Shown: piece by piece, positions 1 to 5,943 of the stretch
How the letters are laid out: each line of letters starts with the position of its first letter
Position numbering within the stretch: position 1 is the stretch's first letter
DNA from: Phycisphaera mikurensis NBRC 102666
Lineage (GTDB): Bacteria; Planctomycetota; Phycisphaerae; Phycisphaerales; SM1A02
Direction: 5' to 3'
Assembly (NCBI GenBank): GCA_945870475.1
Contig: CAMBSR010000076.1
Span: 1 to 9,439, forward strand
DNA: 9,439 nucleotides
Position numbers and translations under genes: made by a program
The notes under the pieces: generated by a model
Told to the model about the DNA's origin: nothing
Seen by the model: the letters and a program-made list of their open reading frames with translations, nothing else
The model's database searches: none

Positions 1-447
1 CTCGTCCGGCTTGCCGAACACCACCACGCGCGTGGCCCCGCTCTTGGCGTTCATGACGGCCAGGTCGCCGTTGCCCAGGATGAACATCCCGCGCAGCTCG
101 CTGAGCGGCGGATCCTTGGCCGGCAGGGCGCCGAGCACCGGGCCGATGACCTTGCCGCTGCCGTCGATCGCGAACACCTGGGCGAGCGCGCCGGCCTCGC
201 CGTGGACCGTGGCGTACCAGTGCGGCGCGGTGATCGGCAGCTCGTGGTCATGCGCGCGGTCGCCGGAAGGCAGTTCGACGCCGTCGGAAACACCCCCGCT
301 TCGCTCGGAGGCGGCCTGCAGTCGCACGGCATCGGCCTCCTGGCGGGCCGTCGCCTGCTCCATCGTCGGTGCCAGGATGGGCAGCGTCAGCATCGCCACG
401 AGTGCGATTCCCGCCGCCAACACGCCGAAGGATGCTTCTCGCTTCAT
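1..447 (-). CDS. Exported protein with possible beta-propeller repeats (C-terminally truncated by window edge)
   Basis: An open frame runs leftward from ATG at 447-445 to the first base of the window without a stop, so only the first 149 residues are visible. The N-terminus (MKREASFGVLAAGIAL...) has Lys/Arg and then a hydrophobic stretch at about residues 8-27, which fits a signal peptide or membrane anchor. After a polar linker comes a repeat-like region (VFAIDGSGKVIGPVLG, then FILGNGDLAVMNAKSG). Its Asp-Gly/Asn-Gly turns resemble blades of NHL- or lactonase-type beta-propellers, but too few blades are visible to name a family. There is no good Shine-Dalgarno sequence before the ATG. The gene is divergent from the DUF4956-like gene, with 57 bp between start codons. 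Export is likely; function is unknown. Confidence 0.72.
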   Translation of the reverse strand, partial: MKREASFGVLAAGIALVAMLTLPILAPTMEQATARQEADAVRLQAASERSGGVSDGVELPSGDRAHDHELPITAPHWYATVHGEAGALAQVFAIDGSGKVIGPVLGALPAKDPPLSELRGMFILGNGDLAVMNAKSGATRVVVFGKPDE

Positions 448-504
448 TTCCGCTTGCAAGGTTACCGGGAAACGGAGACGATGCGCGTGTACATGGAGGT
501 ACGC
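448..504. promoter_or_regulatory. Divergent 57-bp intergenic region
   Basis: This short gap separates the start of the leftward exported-protein gene from the rightward importer operon, so promoters for both must lie here or overlap the coding ends. It contains a perfect 8-bp palindrome, CTTGCAAG, at 453-460. Within that, TTGCAA (454-459) could be a -35 for the rightward operon, with GACGAT at 477-482 as a poor -10 at 17-bp spacing. No convincing -10 was found for the leftward gene. The assignment is from position only. Confidence 0.35.
495..500 (+). promoter_or_regulatory. Shine-Dalgarno GGAGGT that decides the start of the DUF4956-like gene
   Basis: GGAGGT lies 4 nt before ATG 505 and is a near-perfect match to the anti-Shine-Dalgarno sequence. 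The in-frame ATGs at 481 and 493 are less well served: 481 has only GGAG (474-477) at 3-nt spacing, and 493 precedes this site. The start is therefore placed at 505. Confidence 0.7.
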
Positions 505-1488
505 ATGGAAGCGCAAAGCACCCGTCAATTCTGGAATTCGTCGTTCGTGCGGGGAATCATGCCGGTGATGGCCGTGGCCCTCGCGCTGCTGGTGGTGGGT
601 GCGTGCAGTTCGCAGCCTTCCGGTTCGGCGCGATCGCGTTCCGCGGAGTCCGTGCTGGTGGACGGCGCGAACGACCTTGGCCTGGACGTCGGTCGGCGGA
701 ATGACACCTATGCCGCGGCGATGGGCGAGGGCAAGAAGGAGAAGGAACTCGAGAAGCTGATGGGCGGCGGCGCCGAAGCCGGGGCAGAGCATGGCGGCAA
801 GAAGATCCCGGGCCCCGATGACTGGCGCATCATCACCAACTCGCTCAGCCTCTTCCGCCACGCGCCGTACGTCACCGACCTGGTGCTGGGCCTGCTCTGC
901 TCCATCGGCGTGGCGCTCGCCCTGACGGGTGCGCCGCGTCGCGCGGTGCGGTTCGACCCGATCGCGCACGCGGAAAACCGCCGCGCCACCGTCATCTGCG
1001 CGCTCATCGGCTGCATCGCCGCGGAGCTGGTGCAGGCGAGCGAGCACTTCCTCATGGGTGCGGAGATCGCGCTCGTCCTCTTCGGCATCGGTGGGCTGGT
1101 TCGCTTCCGCACCATCTTCAGCGATGCGGGGCAGACCGGCGTGGCCATCGTCGCCACGGTGCTTGGCCTGGCGTGCGGCATGAGCGAGTACTCGCTGGTG
1201 GCGCTCTCGCTCGTCATCGTCTTCCTTGCCATGTGGTTGATGAGCTCCGTCGCCCACGTCCACCTGCGCATCAAGGTGCGCAAGAACGCGGACCTTGCGC
1301 AGGTGCAGTCGGCGGTCACGACCATCCTCCAGGACCAGCATTTCTCGGTGCTCCGCTGCACGCCGAGCACGCCGGAGCGGACCATCGAGATCTACGCCCA
1401 CACCACCTCGGACTTCGATTCCGAGGCGCTGGCGCACACCATCGTCGGCATCGTGCCCGGGGCGCGCGTGCGCATCAAGGCGTCGTGA
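505..1488 (+). CDS. DUF4956/MgtC-like membrane protein with lipobox and ACT-like C-terminal domain
   Basis: 327 residues from ATG 505; in-frame ATGs at 481 and 493 are possible but less likely. Residues 19-34 are hydrophobic and end in a lipobox, Val-Gly-Ala-Cys34, so the N-terminus may be lipidated. Residues 35-118 are a soluble linker rich in Gly, Lys and Glu. About five hydrophobic helices follow, at about 125-143, 161-178, 184-199, 211-226 and 229-248. The stretch GIGGLVRFRT (R200, R202), followed by a polar turn and then GLACG, resembles the membrane core of DUF4956 and MgtC/SapB proteins. Residues 253-327 (LRIKVRKNADLAQV onward) alternate strands and helices like an ACT/ferredoxin-fold domain, as at the end of MgtC. 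The stop overlaps the ABC ATPase start as GTGA, so the two are translationally coupled. The role is unknown; a sensory or regulatory part in the importer operon is inference. Confidence 0.82.
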   Translation: MEAQSTRQFWNSSFVRGIMPVMAVALALLVVGACSSQPSGSARSRSAESVLVDGANDLGLDVGRRNDTYAAAMGEGKKEKELEKLMGGGAEAGAEHGGKKIPGPDDWRIITNSLSLFRHAPYVTDLVLGLLCSIGVALALTGAPRRAVRFDPIAHAENRRATVICALIGCIAAELVQASEHFLMGAEIALVLFGIGGLVRFRTIFSDAGQTGVAIVATVLGLACGMSEYSLVALSLVIVFLAMWLMSSVAHVHLRIKVRKNADLAQVQSAVTTILQDQHFSVLRCTPSTPERTIEIYAHTTSDFDSEALAHTIVGIVPGARVRIKAS

Positions 1489-2318
1489 ACCTGGGCGCAG
1501 CCGAGCATCACGTTGCGGCCGGGCGGCCCGCCGCCCAGCAGCCCGGCGCGCTCCGGCGCATCGAGGTTGCCGGCGTCGGTCGCGTCTTCGAGGACGGTTT
1601 CGAGGCGCTCGCAAGCGCATCGTTCGAGGTGCCCGCGGGTTCGCTCACGGTGCTCGTGGGTCCCTCGGGGTGCGGCAAGACCACGCTCCTGCGCATGATC
1701 GGGGGGCTCGATTCGCCCACCTCCGGAGCAGTGCGCTTCCTCGGCGATGCCGGCACGCTCCCACCGCCGCGCACCGCGTTCGCGTTCCAGGAACCGCGGC
1801 TCCTGCCGTGGCGCAGCGTGGCGGCGAACGTCGCGCTGCCGCTCGAGCTTGCCGGCGTCCCGCGCGGCGAGCGGCTTGACCGCGCCGCCTCCATGCTCGA
1901 GCGCGTGCAGCTGGCGGACGCCGGCCGCAGGCTTCCCGGCCAGCTCTCCGGCGGCATGCGCATGCGCGCGTCGATCGCACGCGCGCTGGTGACGGAACCG
2001 GAACTCCTCCTCCTGGATGAGCCCTTCGGCGCGCTCGACGAGATCACGCGCCACGCGCTCGATGACATGCTGCTCTCGCTGCACGCGCGCCTGGGCATGA
2101 CCGTGGTGATGGTGACGCACTCCATCGTCGAGGCCGCCTACGTGGGTAGCCAAGTGGTGGTGATGGCGCCCGCGCCCGGACGCGTGGTGGCCACGGTGCG
2201 CCCGGGCTTCGCGCAGCCCACGCCCGCACTGCGCGCCACGCCGGAGTTCGCCGCAGCCACGGCCGGCATCATGCGTTCGCTCGCCCAGGCAATGGTGCCT
2301 GCCGGAGGTGCGCCGTGA
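1485..2318 (+). CDS. ABC importer ATP-binding protein (TauB/SsuB/ThiZ type)
   Basis: 277 residues from GTG 1485, which overlaps the upstream TGA (1486-1488); AAGG at 1477-1480 is a fair ribosome-binding site. This cytoplasmic ATPase should power the permease encoded next. All motifs are present: Walker A GPSGCGKTT (residues 59-67), a Q-loop in FAFQEPRLLPW, the signature LSGGM (154-158) followed by RMRASIARAL, Walker B ELLLLDEP (173-180), D-loop GALDE and the switch His212 in VTHS. The usual Gln in LSGGMRQR is Met here. Length and the LLPW...NVALPLEL pattern match the nitrate/taurine/sulfonate/HMP importer group. The first ~25 residues before RRIEVAGVGRVF are weakly conserved in character, so a slightly later start is possible. 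Substrate cannot be read from this subunit. Confidence 0.93.
   Translation: MNLGAAEHHVAAGRPAAQQPGALRRIEVAGVGRVFEDGFEALASASFEVPAGSLTVLVGPSGCGKTTLLRMIGGLDSPTSGAVRFLGDAGTLPPPRTAFAFQEPRLLPWRSVAANVALPLELAGVPRGERLDRAASMLERVQLADAGRRLPGQLSGGMRMRASIARALVTEPELLLLDEPFGALDEITRHALDDMLLSLHARLGMTVVMVTHSIVEAAYVGSQVVVMAPAPGRVVATVRPGFAQPTPALRATPEFAAATAGIMRSLAQAMVPAGGAP
2304..2309 (+). promoter_or_regulatory. Shine-Dalgarno GGAGGT for the permease
   Basis: GGAGGT ends 5 nt before GTG 2315, inside the last codons of the ATPase gene. It supports a GTG start that overlaps the ATPase stop codon (GTGA, 2315-2318) and re-initiation by coupled translation. Confidence 0.75.
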
Positions 2319-3091
2319 TTCGCCGTGCGTTCCATGCGGCATTCCCGCCGGTGGCGGTGGTGCTCGCGCTGCTTGCCGCATGGCAGGCCGCGGTCTGGGC
2401 ATTCGCGCCGAGCGAGTTCCTGGTGCCCGCGCCCATGGCGGTGGCGCGCGCACTTCGCGATGGCTCGAGCCAGCTCCTGGCCGCTGCGTGGCTCACGGGC
2501 CTGAGTGCCGCGGCGGGGTTCGCGCTGGCGGCCGGCATCGGCATCGTGCTCGGGAGCGTGCTTTCCGCCAGTCGCTTCCTGATGCGCGGGCTCTATCCGA
2601 TCGCCACGCTCCTGCAGATGGTTCCGCTGGTGGCCATCGCGCCGCTCCTCGTGGTGTGGTGCGGCTACGGCGCGCGCACGTCGATCGCGAGCGCGGTGAT
2701 CGTCTCGCTGTTCCCGGTGCTCGCGGCCACGCTCGATGGCATGCGATCCACCGACCCCGGGCTGGTGGAGCTCTTCCAGGTGAACCGCGCCACGCGCCTG
2801 CAGCGGTGGTGGAAGCTCGAACTCCCGTGGGCCATTCCCTCCATCGTCACCGGCCTGCGCATCGCGGCGGGCCTGGCGGTGATCGGGACCATCGTGGGCG
2901 AATTCGTGGGCGCCTTCGCCGGCGAGGACGCGCCGGTGGGCATCCTCATCACGAGCGCGCTGCGGGAGAACCGCACGGACATGGTGTTCGCGGCGGTGTT
3001 CGTGGCGTCCGCGGTGGGGTTCGTGCTCTTCGGCGTGGTGAGCCTGCTGGGGTGGGTGCTGCTGCGGCGCTGGCACGCTTCGGCGCGTTGA
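2315..3091 (+). CDS. ABC importer permease (TauC/SsuC/ThiX type, BPD_transp_1)
   Basis: 258 residues from GTG 2315, set by GGAGGT at 2304-2309. This inner-membrane subunit should form the channel with the ATPase encoded just upstream. Six hydrophobic segments are visible, at about 12-30, 60-83, 92-115, 122-140, 180-200 and 224-250. The cytoplasmic coupling loop (EAA loop) is at about 150-175, with NRATRLQRWWKLELP and then the helix GLRIAAGLAVIGTIVGEF. The usual Gly of the EAA motif is Arg158 here; I recall the same substitution in NMT1-associated permeases. Length is normal for a single-domain permease of this group. It overlaps the ATPase gene by 4 nt and is followed after 37 bp by the binding-protein gene, which completes the importer. 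Confidence 0.92.
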   Translation: MIRRAFHAAFPPVAVVLALLAAWQAAVWAFAPSEFLVPAPMAVARALRDGSSQLLAAAWLTGLSAAAGFALAAGIGIVLGSVLSASRFLMRGLYPIATLLQMVPLVAIAPLLVVWCGYGARTSIASAVIVSLFPVLAATLDGMRSTDPGLVELFQVNRATRLQRWWKLELPWAIPSIVTGLRIAAGLAVIGTIVGEFVGAFAGEDAPVGILITSALRENRTDMVFAAVFVASAVGFVLFGVVSLLGWVLLRRWHASAR

Positions 3092-3116
3092 ACTCGCGTA
3101 CCCGCCTCGCCGAGCC

Positions 3117-3122
3117 TACCCT
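3117..3122 (+). promoter_or_regulatory. Possible -10 hexamer (TACCCT) of a leaderless promoter
   Basis: TACCCT ends 6 nt before ATG 3129, so transcription would begin at the A of the start codon. No good -35 exists at 16-18 bp spacing; TTGAAC at 3088-3093 is 23 bp away. No Shine-Dalgarno sequence precedes the ATG. The geometry matches the two TAGACT hexamers at 6368-6373 and 6434-6439. It could be chance. Confidence 0.35.
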
Positions 3123-3128
3123 TTGCGC

Positions 3129-4130
3129 ATGCCCATGCGGAACACGCTTCGCTCCTCCACGATTCGCACGTCCACCATCACGCTCGCCTGCGCGCTCCTC
3201 GGCGCGCTTGTCCTCGGCGGCGCGGCCGCGCGCGCGCCGGAGCCGGTGAAGCTGCGCCTGCAGCTCAACTGGGTGCCCGAGCCCGAGTTCGGCGGCATGT
3301 ACGCCGCGCAGCAGGACGGCCTCTACGCGAAGGCAGGCATCGAGGTCGAGCTCATCAAGGGCGCCGCCGGCACGCCCGCACCGCAGATGGCGGCGAGCGG
3401 CCAGGTGGAGTTCGCCATCGCCTCCGGCGACCAGCTGCTCAGCCTCAACGAGAAGGGCGGCGACCTGGTGGCGGTGTTCTCCGTCTTCCAGCAGAGCCCG
3501 ATGGGCGTGATGGTGAAGGCCGATTCCAAGTTCACCTCCATCGAGGACCTGTGGAAGAGCGATTCAACCGTGGCCATGGAGGCCGGGCTCCCGTACCTCA
3601 AGTTCCTCAACCGCAAGTACCCGGGCAGCAAGGTCAAGATCGTGCCCACCGGCACGGGCCTTGCAGCGTTCGAGCGCGGCGCGGTGCAGGGGCAGCAGTG
3701 CTTCATCAGCGCGGAGCCGGTGCAGATGGAATTGAAGAAGGTGCCGGTGCGCGTCTTCTCGCTTGCCGTCAGCGGCTACGACCCGTACGTGGTACTGGTG
3801 GTCACCAAGCGCTCGTGGCTCGAGGCGCACCGCACCGAGGCCGCCAAGTTCGTCAACGCGCTGCGCGAGGGCTGGATCCGCTACCAGGCGGAACCCGCGA
3901 AGTACAACCCGGGCATCTCGAAGCTGAACCCGGCCATGAGCCTGGAAGCCATGGACATGGCGGCCCGCAAGCAGCACGACATGGTCATGCTGCCGGGCAG
4001 CGCGCCCGCCGACGTGGGAACCATGACCGCCGAGCGCTGGAAGACGCTGTCCACGCACCTCGTGGAGCTCGGCTCCATCAAGGAAGCGCCGAAGTCGCCG
4101 GACGCCGTGTTCTGGAACGCGCCGAAGTGA
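3129..4130 (+). CDS. ABC importer substrate-binding protein, NMT1/THI5-like
   Basis: 333 residues from ATG 3129; TTG 3123 and ATG 3135 are alternatives. A Sec signal peptide with a hydrophobic core at about 16-33 ends near Ala-Arg-Ala36, so the protein is periplasmic. The mature start KLRLQLNWVPEPEFGGMYAA, then GLYAKAGIEVELIKGAAGT and QVEFAIASGDQLL, is typical of NMT1/SBP_bac family proteins that bind HMP-type pyrimidines, taurine, sulfonates or related solutes. The middle (QGQQCFISAEP, SGYDPYVVLVV) and the end (ALREGWIRYQ, TAERWKTLSTHLVELGSIKEAP) fit the same family. No CCCFC motif of eukaryotic THI5 enzymes is present. It is third in the importer gene order (ATPase, permease, binding protein). 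The ligand is not identifiable from the sequence alone. Confidence 0.9.
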   Translation: MPMRNTLRSSTIRTSTITLACALLGALVLGGAAARAPEPVKLRLQLNWVPEPEFGGMYAAQQDGLYAKAGIEVELIKGAAGTPAPQMAASGQVEFAIASGDQLLSLNEKGGDLVAVFSVFQQSPMGVMVKADSKFTSIEDLWKSDSTVAMEAGLPYLKFLNRKYPGSKVKIVPTGTGLAAFERGAVQGQQCFISAEPVQMELKKVPVRVFSLAVSGYDPYVVLVVTKRSWLEAHRTEAAKFVNALREGWIRYQAEPAKYNPGISKLNPAMSLEAMDMAARKQHDMVMLPGSAPADVGTMTAERWKTLSTHLVELGSIKEAPKSPDAVFWNAPK

Positions 4131-4133
4131 TGT

Positions 4134-4958
4134 TCAGCTGCACGGGCCCCATGCTCCGAGGAGGAGCCCGAGGTCTGCGCCGCCGACCACGCCGTCGCCA
4201 TTGAGGTCTGCGCTGCCGCCCTGGGACCACATCCCGAGCATCAATCCGAGGTCTCCGCCTTCGACGGTTCGATCGCCGTTGAGGTCGCCGAAGCAGGCCG
4301 GGTTGGTTTCAGCCTCCGCGGCCGCGAACGCATCGGCGAAGTCGGTGCCATTGGACTGGGCGTCGATCACCAGCCAGATTTCCTCTGACGCGCCCACGCC
4401 GGGATCGCTGCATGTCAGTTCCAGTCGAGCGAGGTAGGCACCGGGCTGCGGTTCCGCCGCGCCCGTCGCCGGAAGCAGGGTCATCGAGAGGTGTCGGTGC
4501 CATCCGCCGTCCGGCGCCACCGCCAGCGTGAATCCGTCGACGGGGCCGCTGCCCGATGTTGACGAGAGCGTGAGGTACGAGAGCTTCAGCCGTTCACCCG
4601 TCAACGGCCCGCCTGCATCGGTCGTCACGAATGCGGATCCGTTCCACACCATCAGCGGCTGCGTGAGGCGGAAGCCGACGCGCGCGGTGGACGGGAAGGT
4701 GCCGGCTTCCGCGTCGAAACCGGGCTCGGTGGAGAACCAGGGGATCCCCTCGGCGCCGAACTCGGCGCCGAAGGCGCGCCGCAGCGGGCCGGGGCCGTCG
4801 ACGGTGACCTCGGTGGTGGTGATCGTCCCGCCGTCGACGACGAGGCCGATGTCGCCGAGGTGCTGTGCGCCGGCGGACGCGCCGATCGAAAGTGCGAGGG
4901 CCGCGACCGCGGCGTGGATGCGGGGGAAGGTGGCGTTGCTGGTGCGGAGGTGGTTCAT
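4134..4958 (-). CDS. Secreted protein with C-terminal duplicated dockerin-like domain
   Basis: 274 residues from ATG 4958-4956. A longer frame starts at ATG 5015, but 4958 gives a normal signal peptide: Arg5/Arg13, a hydrophobic core at about 16-29 and cleavage near Ala-Gly-Ala31. The body (32-221) is a beta-rich domain with GAEFGAEGIPWF, a following EPGFD, and HRHLSMTL. It resembles exported planctomycete proteins that I recall with PEP-CTERM or dockerin tails; that comparison is from memory and no function is known. Residues 222-274 carry two EF-hand-like repeats: DLNGDRTVEGGDLGLMLGMW from 225 and DLNGDGVVGGADLGLLLGAW from 251. They are framed by Cys222 and Cys273 and probably bind calcium and hold the protein in a surface or secreted assembly. 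No clear Shine-Dalgarno sequence precedes 4958. The gene ends 3 bp from the stop of the importer operon. Confidence 0.85.
   Translation of the reverse strand: MNHLRTSNATFPRIHAAVAALALSIGASAGAQHLGDIGLVVDGGTITTTEVTVDGPGPLRRAFGAEFGAEGIPWFSTEPGFDAEAGTFPSTARVGFRLTQPLMVWNGSAFVTTDAGGPLTGERLKLSYLTLSSTSGSGPVDGFTLAVAPDGGWHRHLSMTLLPATGAAEPQPGAYLARLELTCSDPGVGASEEIWLVIDAQSNGTDFADAFAAAEAETNPACFGDLNGDRTVEGGDLGLMLGMWSQGGSADLNGDGVVGGADLGLLLGAWGPCS
4137..4295 (-). repeat. Tandem 78-bp dockerin-type coding repeat
   Basis: This is the coding sequence of residues 222-274 of the secreted protein. On the plus strand the word GAGGTCTGCGC or a close variant recurs at 4170, 4203, 4248 and 4281, with spacings of 33, 45 and 33 bp. 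The full period is therefore 78 bp (26 residues). Each unit holds two DL-containing half motifs, one in the D-x-N-x-D loop and one in DLGLLLG. It is a domain duplication inside a gene, not a mobile or CRISPR repeat. Confidence 0.75.
4153..4167. terminator. Small hairpin near the convergent gene ends (weak terminator candidate)
   Basis: GCTCC (4153-4157) pairs with GGAGC (4163-4167) around a 5-nt loop. It is the only short hairpin I found close to the tail-to-tail junction at 4131-4133. It lies inside the coding end of the secreted-protein gene and has no T-run. For the rightward operon it would sit about 22 nt past the stop. Weak support. Confidence 0.2.
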
Positions 4959-5054
4959 GGTGGTGTCCGTGTCGTTGGGGTGCTGTGCGATGTGTGCTGT
5001 GCGTTGATCAGGCATGCTTCGCCTGCGTGAATCGATGGTTGCTCGGTTGCGCTC

Positions 5055-5825
5055 TCAGTGCAGTTCCGGGTCGAACCGGTTGTCCTGCACGCTCCGGTAG
5101 ACATCCTCGAACTGCGCGGTGGCCACGTGGCCATCCACGAACGAGTAGTTGGACTGGCTGCCGGGCTGCGGAGGCCGCCGGTCGACGGCGTTCACCTGCA
5201 CCTGCGATGCGGAGGTCTTGGCCGGTGCCGGGCTCGATGCCCAGTCCTCGACGTGCGGGTGGTCCGCGGAGGCAAAGCTGCCCGTCTCCGCCATCAGCAG
5301 GAAGCAGACCACGCGGTCCTGGTCGCGCACCTGCTGCAGCCGGTCGACACCGGCGCCGGCGCCGTCCATCGCCACCGCGGGCGAATAGGTGCGCGAGAGG
5401 TAGTTGTTCATGCCGTAGCTGGTGCGCCGGTAGAGGGCCGGCGTGCCGCCGCCCACGGGCTGTCCCTCGCCGCCGACATCGAGCGGCCAGTGCGGGCTGC
5501 GGTCGAGCGGGCTCCTCAGCGCCACGGGACTTCCGCCGGTGTAGGGCTGCAGGCGTGCCACGAAGGAGTTCACGGGGTTCGCGTACGAGCCGTGTGGAAG
5601 CCCCACGTCGACGAACCGTTCGTCGTTGACGTTCATGTACGACGCGTGGGCCATCGCTAGCCCGCGCAGGTTGGAGAGGTCCGCGGTGGCGACGCCCGCG
5701 CGGCGGACGCCCGCCATCGCCGGAACCATCAGGCCGACGAGGAGCGCGACGATGCCGACGACGACCAGCAGCTCGACGAGCGTGAACGCCGGGCACAACG
5801 CCCGACGGACGGAGACATTCTTCAT
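5055..5825 (-). CDS. Prepilin-like secreted protein (type II secretion/pseudopilin N-terminus, H-X9-DG type)
   Basis: 256 residues from ATG 5825-5823; GAAGGT about 10 nt upstream is a weak ribosome-binding site. The N-terminus is a class III prepilin leader with cleavage expected between Ala13 and Phe14 (PA|FTLVELLVVVGIVALL); Glu18 is the conserved Glu5 of the mature protein, followed by a membrane helix to about residue 37. The -1 residue is Ala rather than the usual Gly. Near the C-terminus NYSFVDGHV (226-234) matches the end of the planctomycete H-X9-DG/DUF1559-related proteins, though the residue ten before Asp231 is Pro, not His. These proteins are abundant in planctomycetes and their roles are mostly unknown; a minor pseudopilin or surface protein is likely. 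It lies 96 bp upstream of the dockerin-tailed gene on the same strand, so the two may be co-transcribed. Confidence 0.9.
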   Translation of the reverse strand: MKNVSVRRALCPAFTLVELLVVVGIVALLVGLMVPAMAGVRRAGVATADLSNLRGLAMAHASYMNVNDERFVDVGLPHGSYANPVNSFVARLQPYTGGSPVALRSPLDRSPHWPLDVGGEGQPVGGGTPALYRRTSYGMNNYLSRTYSPAVAMDGAGAGVDRLQQVRDQDRVVCFLLMAETGSFASADHPHVEDWASSPAPAKTSASQVQVNAVDRRPPQPGSQSNYSFVDGHVATAQFEDVYRSVQDNRFDPELH

Positions 5826-5887
5826 TGGGATGATGACCTTCGGCCGGCGCGAGTGCTTCGCGACCGCCGTTCAAGCGTGAACAAGAT

Positions 5888-5927
5888 GGGGCAGTGCCCC
5901 GACTGCGGCCGCCATCGGGGGCGGCCG
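5888..5927 (-). terminator. Two tandem hairpins after the His-rich gene
   Basis: Read on the minus strand, the first stem is 8 bp (5920-5927 with 5906-5913, 6-nt loop). The second is GGGGC/GCCCC (5896-5900 with 5888-5892, 3-nt loop), followed by ATCTTGTT. They begin about 17 nt after the stop of the His-rich gene. The moderately T-rich tail after a GC stem fits an intrinsic terminator, which would separate that gene from the prepilin-like gene. An attenuator is the alternative. Confidence 0.5.
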
Positions 5928-5943
5928 AACGCGTTGGAACAGG

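Noticed and set aside
202..504. Upstream extension of the DUF4956-like frame to 202
   Set aside because: It would overlap the exported-protein gene on the other strand and add a sequence with no signal-peptide logic; GGAGGT at 495-500 supports the start at 505.
448..504. Thiamine-pyrophosphate riboswitch before the importer operon
   Set aside because: The gap is only 57 bp and contains neither the CTGAGA nor the ACCTGATCTGGAT-type core; the 37-bp gap before the binding protein has none either.
1392..2453. 353-codon open frame on the minus strand opposite the ABC ATPase
   Set aside because: Its translation is a His/Arg/Gly-rich sequence without domain structure, and the opposite strand encodes a fully motif-bearing ABC ATPase. 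Long antisense frames are expected at this GC content.
2138..3076. 312-codon open frame on the minus strand opposite the permease
   Set aside because: The translation is highly charged and low in complexity (many His, Arg, Glu), typical of a shadow of a membrane-protein gene; the plus strand has a clear six-helix permease.
4137..4295. CRISPR-like direct repeats (GAGGTCTGCGC units)
   Set aside because: Spacings of 33, 45 and 33 bp follow the two EF-hand-like repeats of a coding domain; there are no uniform repeats and no cas genes.
4959..5015. Longer start (ATG 5015) for the dockerin-tailed protein
   Set aside because: It would place 19 extra polar residues before a normal Sec signal peptide and has no good ribosome-binding site; ATG 4958 is preferred, although it too lacks a clear one.
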